Notes under the pieces: generated by a model
The model's input: only the letters and a program-made list of their open reading frames with translations
Databases searched by the model: none
Told to the model about the DNA's origin: nothing
In this document: positions 54,483 to 63,713 of the stretch, piece after piece
How the letters are laid out: every line of letters begins with the position of its first letter
Numbering within the stretch: position 1 is the stretch's first letter
Translations under genes and position numbers: made by a program
DNA from: Hyphomicrobiales bacterium
GTDB lineage: Bacteria > Pseudomonadota > Alphaproteobacteria > Rhizobiales > Beijerinckiaceae
Assembly (NCBI GenBank): GCA_947455645.1
Contig: CANGPA010000004.1
Location: forward strand, 1-64,000
Length of the DNA stretch: 64,000 nt
Direction: 5' to 3'

Positions 54483-55942
54483 CTCGCATGTTTATAGCAA
54501 CCGTCATGTTCATTATAGGCTCTTTCGAAATCAGTTATGCAGAACCGTTAATTGAGGGTGATAATCGATTTGAGATATTATCGTCTGAAAATTCAAATCA
54601 AAAAAATGTTATACGAATTGCTAATCAAATTTCGACTATTCGATCAAGCGGCATGTTACCAGCAGTAGCGATAAAATGGCCAAAAGCAGAAAGAGAAAGT
54701 TTTTTGGCGTTTTATGCTCAACGTAATGACGCGCCGATTTGGTATGGCAGCGATGCTTTAGATGAACGCCGGCAGGCTCTTATCGAACAGCTCATATCTG
54801 CTGACGAAGATGGCCTTGACATAAAAGATTACCCCATTCCACCCGCCAATATAGATGCATTGGACGAGCGCAAAATTGCTGAAGCGGATCTGATGCTCTC
54901 TGCGAGTGCTGTTGCTTATGCGCGCGATGCCCGGGGGGCGAGAATCGATCCGGTCAGATTGTCGAAATTGATTACGCCGAAAATGAACATACCCCGTGCT
55001 ACCGCGATTTTGGGAGATTTAATTGGAGCCAAAAGCCCCGCGCTGGCGCTCGCATCGTATCAACCAACATTCGAGGGTTATCGTCTCCTGAAGCAAAAAC
55101 TGGCTGAATTCAAAGATACGACAGCGAGTATTACGCCGACGACGATTTCTAACAGCACGCTCAACAAAAAGCCGTTCCGTACGAATACCGCGATGGTTGG
55201 CGCCGTGGCGCCAAATCAATTTGATATTATTGCAAATATGGAACGGTGGCGCTGGTTACCGGCTGAACTTGGAGAGCGCCATATTTTTGTAAATATACCG
55301 GAGTTCACGCTTCGCCTAATCGATCATGGCCATGTGGCCCATATGACGCGGGCTGTTGTCGGCAAGCCGGATACGGCAACACCGATTTTCTCCTCAATGA
55401 TGCAGTCTTTAATCATCAATCCAAGTTGGCACGTTCCTGAGTCCATTATTCGGAATGAGTTTTTACCAAAAATGGCTGAAGATCCAAATTATGCCGAAAA
55501 AGCGGGCTATGAGGTCACCCAGAATGGAGAGACTGTTTCAATCCGACAACCTCCCGGCGAACGGAACGCTTTGGGCTTTGTTAAATTTAATCTACCAAAC
55601 GAGCACGCAGTCTATCTTCACGATACGCCCATGCGGAAATTATTTGGTAATGCGGAACGCGCCTATTCTCACGGTTGCGTGAGAGTGGAAAATCCTTTCG
55701 CGCTGGCAGCGGCCGTCTTGGCCGACCCCCGCTATCCCGAGGATATGTTAAAGGCTCTTATCGGGCGGGACGAGCGTTCCATTAAACTTGCCGAACCACT
55801 TCCAGTCCATATCGCCTATTTTACGTTAATGCCTGATGAGACAGGGCAACTCCGTCGTTTTGGTGATATTTATGGCTATGATCAGACGATCATCACGGCG
55901 CTCGGCTTGGGACAGACAAAAACTTACGCGGCGCTGCACTGA
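54479..55942 (+). CDS. L,D-transpeptidase (YcbB-like, YkuD domain)
   Basis: A 487-residue exported protein with an N-terminal signal peptide (ending near SYAEP). A YcbB-type scaffold region follows (APIWYGSDALDERRQALIEQL), and a C-terminal YkuD catalytic domain has the motif SHGCVRVENP with nucleophile C400 and H398. It would form 3-3 peptidoglycan cross-links or attach proteins to the wall. A separate peptidoglycan-binding domain is not clear. Translationally coupled to the response regulator, which suggests envelope-stress-linked control. Sequence here is visibly AT-richer than the left half of the window. Confidence 0.9.
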   Translation: MTRMFIATVMFIIGSFEISYAEPLIEGDNRFEILSSENSNQKNVIRIANQISTIRSSGMLPAVAIKWPKAERESFLAFYAQRNDAPIWYGSDALDERRQALIEQLISADEDGLDIKDYPIPPANIDALDERKIAEADLMLSASAVAYARDARGARIDPVRLSKLITPKMNIPRATAILGDLIGAKSPALALASYQPTFEGYRLLKQKLAEFKDTTASITPTTISNSTLNKKPFRTNTAMVGAVAPNQFDIIANMERWRWLPAELGERHIFVNIPEFTLRLIDHGHVAHMTRAVVGKPDTATPIFSSMMQSLIINPSWHVPESIIRNEFLPKMAEDPNYAEKAGYEVTQNGETVSIRQPPGERNALGFVKFNLPNEHAVYLHDTPMRKLFGNAERAYSHGCVRVENPFALAAAVLADPRYPEDMLKALIGRDERSIKLAEPLPVHIAYFTLMPDETGQLRRFGDIYGYDQTIITALGLGQTKTYAALH

Positions 55943-56041
55943 ATAATTTCTGTTCATCCTCGTTTTCGGGTGGTCACATAAGGCTCCTTTGTCTAAACCG
56001 ACGAGCGAAGTAATTTCGCGAATAAGGTCGGTCAAAGCGCC

Positions 56042-56959
56042 ATGCCAGCACATTCAGATTTTCACGCGATCGGTCCAAGGGAATGGGGCCTCTTAACAGC
56101 CTTATCCATCCTTTGGGGTGGGTCCTATCTTTTTATGAAGATCGCGGTCGCCTACCTTCCAGTATTTGTTATTGTCTTCGGGCGGGTTTCAATCGCCGCC
56201 ATAATGCTCGCTTTGATATTGATTATCACGGGTCAAGGATTACCGAAAAAGCGTGAAAATTGGATTGCCTTTTTTGGCATGGGGCTCTTGAACAATGTTC
56301 TGCCGATGAGTTTAATTGTCTTTGGAACCCAATCAATTAATGCGGGGTTGGCATCGATTATTAACGCGATGACACCGCTGTTCACCATTGTTTTAGCGCA
56401 TATTCTGACGCTTGATGAACGTTTGAGCGTCAATAAAATTTTTGGTGTCGTATTTGGACTAGGTGGCGTGATTGTCTTGATTGGACCAGGATTATTATTT
56501 TCGCGTGATGCGAGCACAGTTGGTGAAGTATCTTGTTTATTCGCTGCTCTGTCTTATGCGTCGGCTAATATATTTGGTCGAAGATTTGTACGCCTTGGAT
56601 TGAAGCCGCTGCAGATTGCTTTTGGTCAAGTGAGCGGTTCAACAGTCATTCTGCTCCCAACTTTGTTTTTGCAAGATTGGAACGTTATCTCAGAAAACAT
56701 AACGTGGACACCGATTGCCTGTGTCATAGCGCTTGGCGTTCTTTGTACAGGATTGGCTTATGTATTATTCTTCGCAATCCTAAATCGATCCGGCGCGACG
56801 GCGGTTGCTCTCGTTACTCTTATGATTCCGCCAAGCGCCATTGCGTTGGGTGTAATCGTGTTAAATGAATCTCTGACAATTCAGCAATTGGCGGGAATGG
56901 TTTTGATCGGTGCGGGACTTATCGCGGTTAACCGACGCGCAGCCCAATCACGTGTCTAA
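56042..56959 (+). CDS. EamA-family (DMT) transporter
   Basis: A 305-residue polytopic protein with two EamA repeats: [19 protein letters not shown] begins the first and [19 protein letters not shown] the second. Fourth EamA transporter in the window and not a close copy of the others by eye. The last 12 bases overlap the stop of the convergent rppH. Substrate unknown. Confidence 0.85.
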   Translation: MPAHSDFHAIGPREWGLLTALSILWGGSYLFMKIAVAYLPVFVIVFGRVSIAAIMLALILIITGQGLPKKRENWIAFFGMGLLNNVLPMSLIVFGTQSINAGLASIINAMTPLFTIVLAHILTLDERLSVNKIFGVVFGLGGVIVLIGPGLLFSRDASTVGEVSCLFAALSYASANIFGRRFVRLGLKPLQIAFGQVSGSTVILLPTLFLQDWNVISENITWTPIACVIALGVLCTGLAYVLFFAILNRSGATAVALVTLMIPPSAIALGVIVLNESLTIQQLAGMVLIGAGLIAVNRRAAQSRV

Positions 56960-57451
56960 ATGTGCAAAAATTGACACGACTTTTTCATATACGACACGTT
57001 TAAAGGGAATAATTAGAGCCGGCACATCGCTCATAGGTACCCATTTCCAACGATCAAATTCAGGCTTATGCCCGCCCGGCGGCTCGTGGATATTGATTTC
57101 TCGGTCATCACCCTCAAAGCGGAACGCAAACCACTTTTGTGTCTGGCCGCGATATTTACCTTTCCAAGCCGCTTTTGCGACATCGGGTGGGAGATCATAA
57201 GTCAACCAATCTGGCGCTTCGGCTAGAAAAGAGACGCTCGTGACACCTGTTTCTTCGGCAAGTTCACGAAGAGCTGCGGGGTAAGGTTCTTCACCAGCAT
57301 CAATACCGCCTTGGGGCATTTGCCACGAATGCGTAGCATCAACATGTTCAGGGCCCGCTTCGGCGCGGCGACGGCCGACAAACACCTCACTGCGACGATT
57401 GAGCAACATGATGCCAACATTGCGGCGATACGGCAGATCTTCATAACGCAT
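56948..57451 (-). CDS. rppH: RNA pyrophosphohydrolase (Nudix)
   Basis: A 167-residue Nudix hydrolase with box [22 protein letters not shown] at residues 48-69. The start [11 protein letters not shown] and WQMPQGGID match RppH/NudH. It removes pyrophosphate from mRNA 5' ends and so starts RNase E decay. Its ATG overlaps the stop of the YibQ-like gene by one base (TAATG), so it ends the long leftward operon. Confidence 0.94.
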   Translation of the reverse strand: MRYEDLPYRRNVGIMLLNRRSEVFVGRRRAEAGPEHVDATHSWQMPQGGIDAGEEPYPAALRELAEETGVTSVSFLAEAPDWLTYDLPPDVAKAAWKGKYRGQTQKWFAFRFEGDDREINIHEPPGGHKPEFDRWKWVPMSDVPALIIPFKRVVYEKVVSIFAHLDT

Positions 57452-58506
57452 TACGACCTCGACTCACGGGTTAGGAGGGCACTTGCCGGCACGAGTCGCA
57501 ACCCTTTCTCGGCAATTTGCATACTCCAACGCTTTATACGCTCTATCGCGAGCGGCGTAATATTCGCAACCCCCAAAGCGGATCCATTTTTTCGTGCCGT
57601 TGCTTCCAGTTGAGAAAGCACAGCATCAAAGGCTTCAGGAGTAAGGTCATTATCGATTGTTACGTGGATGACCGAGCGGAAAAAATTCTGCTTTTCGGCA
57701 TCTGGTTTATTTGGGCCGCTTTCGATTAATCCAAGACCGCGTCCTTCGACTTCTTTTATGATCATATGACGCAAGTTAATCGGGATAACAGCGTCTCCGC
57801 CGATATGACTGAGTATTCCGGCATATCCCGGAAAACGCGTTAACAACCACCGCAATCTTAAATGATTATCTTGCTCATTTAGACTATTCGACAAGGCCTT
57901 TGGACCGGGGTCATCTGTTGCGGACATTGTTTCGGCCAGAGGTAGATCGAGAAAGAGCTCATGGCCTTCATCGCGAATTTCTATCGCCTGACGATCAACT
58001 TCGCTCGCATAAGGTGATAATGCAAAAGAAATTTCGGGCGGCAAGCGTAGCATTGCTTCCGAGGTCATAAGCTGCCCAATGCCGGCGCGACGCATAACAA
58101 TCGCGACCATCGGCACTTGCGGTTGCGATTCGAGGACTGGCGCCGATGGACGGGCATATACGGCGAGGGGTGTTGTGCCATCGGTTGAACGGGCCGGCAA
58201 AACTCCTTCTGGAATAATTTCGATCAGGCGAGGATCGGGCGCTTGGGCCAGACCCTGACTTCGTAATTGATTTCGCGTCGATGACGTCGTGGTCGCTTCG
58301 TCTGGCCATTCCAGTGGGAGAACAGCCACGGGTAAATCGGGGCGCTTGAACCATTCGGCGCGAAGCGCGACGAACAGTGTCACACAGATGATCAGCGCCA
58401 CGCCGCCGAGCAGAGGAAGAATGATACCCGTGCGTCGGGGTTTGAAATTTGTAACCGGATTTATAGCGGCAGACATTGGCGATGCCGCAGCGTGAGACTG
58501 AGTCAT
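57451..58506 (-). CDS. Divergent polysaccharide deacetylase (YibQ/DUF610 family)
   Basis: About 351 residues with one N-terminal membrane helix ([22 protein letters not shown]), a Pro/Ser linker and a deacetylase-like domain ([44 protein letters not shown]). The start is the ATG at 58506; a TTG start would sit inside a hairpin. No ribosome site is visible, only a 13-bp hairpin ending in T5 immediately before the ATG. The family is typically found between ctpA and rppH in alphaproteobacteria; its enzymatic role is unproven. Confidence 0.85.
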   Translation of the reverse strand: MTQSHAAASPMSAAINPVTNFKPRRTGIILPLLGGVALIICVTLFVALRAEWFKRPDLPVAVLPLEWPDEATTTSSTRNQLRSQGLAQAPDPRLIEIIPEGVLPARSTDGTTPLAVYARPSAPVLESQPQVPMVAIVMRRAGIGQLMTSEAMLRLPPEISFALSPYASEVDRQAIEIRDEGHELFLDLPLAETMSATDDPGPKALSNSLNEQDNHLRLRWLLTRFPGYAGILSHIGGDAVIPINLRHMIIKEVEGRGLGLIESGPNKPDAEKQNFFRSVIHVTIDNDLTPEAFDAVLSQLEATARKNGSALGVANITPLAIERIKRWSMQIAEKGLRLVPASALLTRESRS

Positions 58507-58507
58507 A

Positions 58508-58541
58508 GAAAAATCCAAGCATCATTGAGCTTGGATTTTTC
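58508..58541 (-). terminator. Perfect 13-bp hairpin with T-run between ctpA and yibQ-like gene
   Basis: GAAAAATCCAAGC (58508-58520) and GCTTGGATTTTTC (58529-58541) pair perfectly around an 8-base loop; on the reverse strand the stem ends with TTTTTC directly followed by T and the ATG of the next gene. It has intrinsic-terminator form and would sharply reduce read-through from ctpA. Confidence 0.8.
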
Positions 58542-58612
58542 TGAACGAAACTGACGAATTTATAGTTAATTTTAATTAGAAATTGCTATCGGGTCGATCA
58601 TAACCGGCCAAA

Positions 58613-59935
58613 TTAATTGGCCGGAGTTTGTGCTTTCGGTGCGCCGGATGCATCGCCCGTTTTTACACCTCTGAGCAAATCAAAGGCATAATTCAACTGC
58701 TTATCAAGCTTTGGATCTTGCGGAACATAGGCTGAAGATCCGCCCTGCTCGTTCTCACCATTCTTGAGATGACCCTTCAAGGCCGCTTCACCCTTGGTCT
58801 CGTCTTTACCCTTAATGTCATCCGGGACGTCTTGGAGAACTTGAATATCAGGATCGATACCCTTTGCCTGTATCGAGCGCCCCGATGGCGTATAATAACG
58901 CGCCGTGGTCAAACGAAGTGCACCATTCGGTCCGAGAGGAATAATGGTTTGAACAGACCCTTTTCCGAACGACCGTGTGCCAATGATGGTCGCACGCTTA
59001 TGATCTTGCAAAGCGCCGGCAACAATTTCGGAGGCGGAAGCGGAACCGCCGTTGATAATAACGATCAACGGCTTGCCACCGGTCAAGTCCCCTGAACGAG
59101 CAACATAGCGTTGCGCATCATCTGGATTGCGACCACGTGTAGAAACGATTTCGCCCTTTTCGAGAAAGGCATCCGAAACGGCAATGGCTTGATCAAGCAG
59201 TCCGCCTGGATCATTTCTCAAATCAACAACATAACCTTTCAGCTTATCGGCTGGTACCGTCTTGCTAGTTTGCTCAATGGCATTTTTCAATCCATCGAAC
59301 GTCTTTTCTGTAAATTGGGTAATCCGGATATAGCCAATATCGGTCTCAATTCGAGTTTTAACTGAGGAAATCTTGATGACTTCGCGCGTCAAAGAGACAT
59401 CGAATGAGTCAGAGCCTTTTCGACTAATTCTCAGTTTCACAGAACTGTTTACAGGACCGCGCATGCGATCCACGGCTTGGTTCAGAGTTAAGCCTTGAAC
59501 AGTGTCGCCATCGATCTCAACGATCAAATCTCCTGCGAGCAGCCCCGCACGCGAAGCCGGCGTATCGTCAATAGGCGTGACAACTTTTACGAAACCCTCT
59601 TCCTGGGTCACTTCTATGCCCAGACCACCAAATTCACCCTTGGTCTGAACCTGCATATCCTTGAAACTTTTTGAATCCATATAGCTTGAATGGGGATCGA
59701 GCCCGGACAACATGCCGCTGATTGCAGATTCGACCAATTTGGCGTCATCCGGCTTTTCGACATAGTCAGTACGAATTTTTTCAAAAACATCGCCAAAAAG
59801 ATTAAGTTGACGATAGGTTTCAGACCCGGCGGCGATTGCACTTCCCGCGCCAACCGACATGCCTTGATACGCGAAGGCGACCATGCCGCCGCCAAACACT
59901 GCGCCCGTCAACAGATAGGCAAATCTGCGCATCAT
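58613..59935 (-). CDS. ctpA: Carboxyl-terminal processing protease CtpA (S41)
   Basis: A 440-residue exported serine protease: an N-terminal hydrophobic anchor, a PDZ domain (GGLGIEVTQEEGFVKVVTPIDDTPASRAGLLAGDLI), and an S41 core with the Ser in GSASASEIVAGAL and Lys in RSFGKGSVQT. C-terminal tail Ala/Pro-rich. It trims envelope proteins, including peptidoglycan hydrolases. Its ATG overlaps the envC stop by 4 bp. Confidence 0.95.
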   Translation of the reverse strand: MMRRFAYLLTGAVFGGGMVAFAYQGMSVGAGSAIAAGSETYRQLNLFGDVFEKIRTDYVEKPDDAKLVESAISGMLSGLDPHSSYMDSKSFKDMQVQTKGEFGGLGIEVTQEEGFVKVVTPIDDTPASRAGLLAGDLIVEIDGDTVQGLTLNQAVDRMRGPVNSSVKLRISRKGSDSFDVSLTREVIKISSVKTRIETDIGYIRITQFTEKTFDGLKNAIEQTSKTVPADKLKGYVVDLRNDPGGLLDQAIAVSDAFLEKGEIVSTRGRNPDDAQRYVARSGDLTGGKPLIVIINGGSASASEIVAGALQDHKRATIIGTRSFGKGSVQTIIPLGPNGALRLTTARYYTPSGRSIQAKGIDPDIQVLQDVPDDIKGKDETKGEAALKGHLKNGENEQGGSSAYVPQDPKLDKQLNYAFDLLRGVKTGDASGAPKAQTPAN

Positions 59936-61281
59936 CCTTTACCCTTTTCGGTCACGCCCGGCACCCACCAGGGTGCAGGATCAATTGGTGTTCCATCCTT
60001 GCGGAATTCGACATAGAGAACCGGCGGCGCCTTGTCGGACCCTCCCTGTTGGGAAGCATCCTTACCGGGATCACTCATAACCGCGACCGGTTCGCCCGCA
60101 AGGACGAATTGTCCGAGACTTACGCTGATCCGGTCCATACCTGCAAGGAGGATATAATATCCGCCGCCAACATTCAGGATTACAAGTTGCCCATAAGTTC
60201 GAAACGGTCCGGCAAAAGCAACCCAGCCATCCGAAGGGGCAGAGACCATCGCGCTTGGCCGCGCCTCAAATGTGACACCGCGTGTTAGGCCACCCACCGG
60301 ATCACGGGCGTTGAACGGTCGTAGCAGAGTTCCGCTTACCGGTTGCGGCAAGAGCCCCTTAAGTTCCGGAAAGCTCACTTTCGGCGCAAGACGCGTTGGA
60401 TCGCGGAATGCGAGAGCAGCCATTCTACTGCGCGCGTCCCGAGCTGCCGGATCCGATGCCGCTTTGACTTCGGCATCCGTTTTAGCGGATGAGAGACGCG
60501 CGTCTTGGGCAGCGCGGGAAACACTGTCGATTTCGCCTTCCAAACGCCCAATCAGATCTTTGAGATTTTGGCTTTTGGCAGCCAGTGCGGCCGCTTTTTG
60601 TGATTGTTCTTCCGCGCGGGTTTCAGCTCCAACAATGTCTTTTTGACGTGCTTCAACAAGCAAAGCGATATCTTGGCGGTCACGAACAAGACTCTGAACA
60701 TCGCGCGCGAGACCATCCCGCTCAGCGGCCGCCGACGTTCGAATCCGCTCTATGGCAGCAAGATCTTTGGCGAGCGTATCAGTTTCTGACTTCAAATCTG
60801 GAACGACGGCGCCCAGCAGAATTGCACTTCTTACATTATCGAGCATCGCATCCGGATCGGAGAAGAGAACCGGCGGCGGCATAGATCCCAAACGCTGAAG
60901 AGCAGCTAAAATATCTGTCACCGTTCCGCTCCGACTTTGCAAAGACGCGCGGGCTTTGGCTTCCGAAGCAGACAATGCGGTCAGACGCTCTTCGACTGCA
61001 TTAATACGCAACTCGGTTGCGCGAATACGATCCGCCGTCTCAATCATGCGTTGTGTCAATCGTGTTCGATCAGATCGGAGCGATTCGATTTCGGCCTCAA
61101 GCCGCGCACGATCCTCGACTCCGCTCTTGATCAGGCGCTCTGTTTCTTCGAGTTCGATGCGGTGTGTCGCGCTTTCCGTTATAGAATCGGAGGCAAATGA
61201 TCCAGAACTTGAATAAGATAATCCTACGCTCATGCAACCAGCAAGAAGGCAACCGCGAGCAAGATTAAAATACGTCGGCAT
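59932..61281 (-). CDS. envC: EnvC-like murein hydrolase activator (LytM/M23 domain)
   Basis: A 449-residue exported protein: signal peptide, long coiled coil (about residues 40-270) and a C-terminal LytM domain (GVTFEARPSAMVSAPSDGWVAFAGPFRTYGQLVILNVGGGYYILLAGM). The zinc-ligand His residues of active M23 peptidases are missing, as in EnvC, so it probably activates amidases at division. It overlaps ctpA by 4 bp and follows rlmH by 18 bp. Confidence 0.9.
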   Translation of the reverse strand: MPTYFNLARGCLLAGCMSVGLSYSSSGSFASDSITESATHRIELEETERLIKSGVEDRARLEAEIESLRSDRTRLTQRMIETADRIRATELRINAVEERLTALSASEAKARASLQSRSGTVTDILAALQRLGSMPPPVLFSDPDAMLDNVRSAILLGAVVPDLKSETDTLAKDLAAIERIRTSAAAERDGLARDVQSLVRDRQDIALLVEARQKDIVGAETRAEEQSQKAAALAAKSQNLKDLIGRLEGEIDSVSRAAQDARLSSAKTDAEVKAASDPAARDARSRMAALAFRDPTRLAPKVSFPELKGLLPQPVSGTLLRPFNARDPVGGLTRGVTFEARPSAMVSAPSDGWVAFAGPFRTYGQLVILNVGGGYYILLAGMDRISVSLGQFVLAGEPVAVMSDPGKDASQQGGSDKAPPVLYVEFRKDGTPIDPAPWWVPGVTEKGKG

Positions 61282-61299
61282 TAAGTCTGCTCATCCATA

Positions 61300-61779
61300 T
61301 CAAACACGATGATAGGGGTGTCCGGTTAACAGCGTCATGCTGCGATAAAGCTGTTCAGATAATACAATACGTACGAGTTGATGGGGCAAGGTCATTGCGC
61401 CGAATGCAAGAATTGATTTAGACGCGTCAAGAATACTCTGATCCAACCCATCGGCTCCTCCAATCACGAAGGTAAGCGTACGCTGGCCTCCATCTCGAAA
61501 ATTCGAAAGCATTTTTGAGAAATCACTGCTGCTTGGCGATAGCCCTTTTTCATCAAGCGCAATAAAAATTTGCCCGTTGACCCGTGATAAAATATCTCGC
61601 GACTCTTCTATTTTGCGGTCGGAAGAACGCGTTGCACGACTCTCGGCAAGTTCAACACTGTCAAATCCTGTAATACCGATCGTGCGGCCTGTATCACGCG
61701 CTCGCTCCAAATAGCGGCTAACAAGGGCCCGCTCTGGACCATCCTTTAAGCGGCCAACGGCAAGAAGCGTAATCTTCAC
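61300..61779 (-). CDS. rlmH: 23S rRNA pseudouridine-1915 N3-methyltransferase
   Basis: A 159-residue SPOUT methyltransferase with FVIGGADGLD in the trefoil knot and the C-terminal MTLLTGHPYHRV characteristic of RlmH. It methylates pseudouridine 1915 of 23S rRNA. The start is taken as GTG at 61779 (KITLLAVGRLKDGPE), since the longer frame overlaps rsfS. It lies 10 bp after rsfS, a usual pairing. Confidence 0.94.
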   Translation of the reverse strand: MKITLLAVGRLKDGPERALVSRYLERARDTGRTIGITGFDSVELAESRATRSSDRKIEESRDILSRVNGQIFIALDEKGLSPSSSDFSKMLSNFRDGGQRTLTFVIGGADGLDQSILDASKSILAFGAMTLPHQLVRIVLSEQLYRSMTLLTGHPYHRV

Positions 61780-61789
61780 AGTGCAACAG

Positions 61790-62212
61790 TCAGGAAGCCG
61801 GGCGCTCTGCCGGTCGATCCGAACCCCACATCTTCTCAAGATTATAGAAGCTGCGGACTTCAGGACGAAATATATGTAAAATCACATCGCCAGCATCAAT
61901 CAAAACCCAATCGCAATGCGGCATACCCTCAACGCGAATACCGGTATGACCTGCTGATTTCAGATTTTCGACGACTTGATTTGCGATCGCTCCAACATGC
62001 CTGTTCGATCGTCCCGTTGTGACGATCATCGCATCTGCAAGCGATGTTTTCCCGGATAGGTTAATAAGGACCGTATCCTCGGCCTTGGCATCGTCAAGCA
62101 TTCCCATTAGCGCCTGAGCCATTTCACCATGAGGCACTTCGACAGCCTTTTTGGTGGATGTCCGGCTTTGTGTCGCGCCGGCTCGAAGAGAGACTTGTGT
62201 CAGTGTTCTCAC
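61790..62212 (-). CDS. rsfS: Ribosome silencing factor RsfS
   Basis: A 140-residue Iojap/RsfS family protein. The conserved block DAMIVTTGRSNRHVGAIANQVVENL and WVLIDAGDVILHIFRPEVRSFYNLEKMW is clear. It binds uL14 and stops subunit joining in poor growth. Located between nadD (48 bp upstream) and rlmH, the classic order. Confidence 0.95.
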   Translation of the reverse strand: MRTLTQVSLRAGATQSRTSTKKAVEVPHGEMAQALMGMLDDAKAEDTVLINLSGKTSLADAMIVTTGRSNRHVGAIANQVVENLKSAGHTGIRVEGMPHCDWVLIDAGDVILHIFRPEVRSFYNLEKMWGSDRPAERPAS

Positions 62213-62260
62213 CCTATTGGTTAGGCCCCCATTGGACCGAACATGAACTTGCCTGAAACT

Positions 62261-62914
62261 TCAGTGATTTTCAATATAATCTTCTTTATCCGCAAAAATA
62301 TGACGTTCGCGCAACGCACTTGATGACAAAGGCGAGCGCCGATCATGGAGAATCACGAAGGCCGGCAATCCTTTGTTGGGAAGACTAGAGCATCGGTGTT
62401 CGGGCAATCTTGCAAATTCGAGAGCTCGAGCGGCATAGGACCGCGCGGCGCGATGGGTGGCGCCGGGACGATCAATCACAGCGATGGGCATAAGCTTCGC
62501 AATATCGCGCCAACGGGTCCAGCGATGAAAATTTTCGAGGTTATCGGCACCCATAAGCCAAACGAAGCGAACATCTGAAGCGCGTGACTTCAAAAGACTC
62601 AGGGAGTCAAACGTAAATCGTGTACCCATCGCCTCCTCAACGCCTGTAACGTGGATGCGCGGGTGATTGGCTATTTTGCGTGCCATGGCCACACGCTCTA
62701 CTGTCGTGGGCAAGCTCGATGTATCCTTTAAAGGATTTCCAGGAGTAACCAGCCACCATATTGCGTCCAAGTGGAGCCGACGAAGTGCAATAAGGCTTAT
62801 GAGTCTATGAGCCGCATGGGCAGGATTGAATGTTCCGCCGAGAATTCCAATTCTTTGCCCCCGGCCATGTGGGGGTAACGCCGGAACGGAGCACGGAGAC
62901 GATAATCGTTTCAT
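62261..62914 (-). CDS. nadD: Nicotinate-nucleotide adenylyltransferase
   Basis: A 217-residue nucleotidyltransferase with GILGGTFNPAHAAH (the HxxH-type active site; GxFxPxHxxH), LVTPGNPLK, WLMGADNLENFHRW and the C-terminal SSSALR motif. It adenylates nicotinate mononucleotide in NAD synthesis. A short N-terminal extension before GQRIGILGG is typical for alphaproteobacteria. It is 58 bp after plsC and precedes rsfS. Confidence 0.94.
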   Translation of the reverse strand: MKRLSSPCSVPALPPHGRGQRIGILGGTFNPAHAAHRLISLIALRRLHLDAIWWLVTPGNPLKDTSSLPTTVERVAMARKIANHPRIHVTGVEEAMGTRFTFDSLSLLKSRASDVRFVWLMGADNLENFHRWTRWRDIAKLMPIAVIDRPGATHRAARSYAARALEFARLPEHRCSSLPNKGLPAFVILHDRRSPLSSSALRERHIFADKEDYIENH

Positions 62915-62972
62915 AAGTTAATTTTGAAGGAGGCAAGATTGTCTGACAAGATTAAACCCATTTATAAATTCT

Positions 62973-63713
62973 CTAAGCCTTGATTGATGCATTTATGTTT
63001 TGTTGCGCTTCGGCCAAAAGACGGTCTGATGCCTCTTCAATTTGCTCTTGGAGTCGCGTAAAAAAATCTTGCCTCTCAAGGCCGGGGGCAATCGGTGATA
63101 AAATATCGACCACAATTGTGCCTTGTCGCAATTTCAACGATCGCCGTGGCCAGAACACTCCGGAGTTCAAAGCAACGGGTAGGCACGGAACATCAAGGCC
63201 CGTGTAGAGTTGAGCAATACCAAACCGGTAAGCGGGTGGTGCGCCCGGGGCTCGACGCGTTCCTTCCGGAAAAAGCAAGATCTGACGTCCCCCATCCGCG
63301 CGAATTTCTTGATGGGCAGCTCTAACAAGTTTTAAAAGTGCTCGCGAACCAGCCTTTCGATCAATTGCGACATTGCGCATTTTTCCAATGAACCACCCAA
63401 AGACAGGAATAAAGGCAAGCTCCTGCTTTAAAATAAAACAAGGATCATCAAAGAGGCTCAAAAGTGCAAAAGTTTCCCAGATGGATTGATGCTTTGCAGC
63501 AACCAAAAGTGGTCCTTTTGGAATATGATTAAGGCCCCGAAATTCTACATGAATGCCACCAATGATGCGGCAAAGCGAAATATAATAGCGGCTCCACGCG
63601 CGGGCGAGCCACGTCATCGCTTGACGCGGAAGAACGAGGACAATCAGGCCTGCAAGCATCCACGCGATCAAGCTCGCATATAAAATTATCATCAAGAAAA
63701 TGGCGCGAATCAA
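62973..63713 (-). CDS. plsC: 1-acyl-sn-glycerol-3-phosphate acyltransferase
   Basis: A 246-residue membrane-anchored acyltransferase. An N-terminal helix is followed by the catalytic motif KHQSIWET (the HxxxxD/E box, with Glu here) and FPEGTRRAPG for phosphate binding. It acylates lysophosphatidate to phosphatidate. It overlaps the upstream YdcF-like gene by 4 bp, an arrangement common in Hyphomicrobiales. Confidence 0.93.
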   Translation of the reverse strand: MIRAIFLMIILYASLIAWMLAGLIVLVLPRQAMTWLARAWSRYYISLCRIIGGIHVEFRGLNHIPKGPLLVAAKHQSIWETFALLSLFDDPCFILKQELAFIPVFGWFIGKMRNVAIDRKAGSRALLKLVRAAHQEIRADGGRQILLFPEGTRRAPGAPPAYRFGIAQLYTGLDVPCLPVALNSGVFWPRRSLKLRQGTIVVDILSPIAPGLERQDFFTRLQEQIEEASDRLLAEAQQNINASIKA

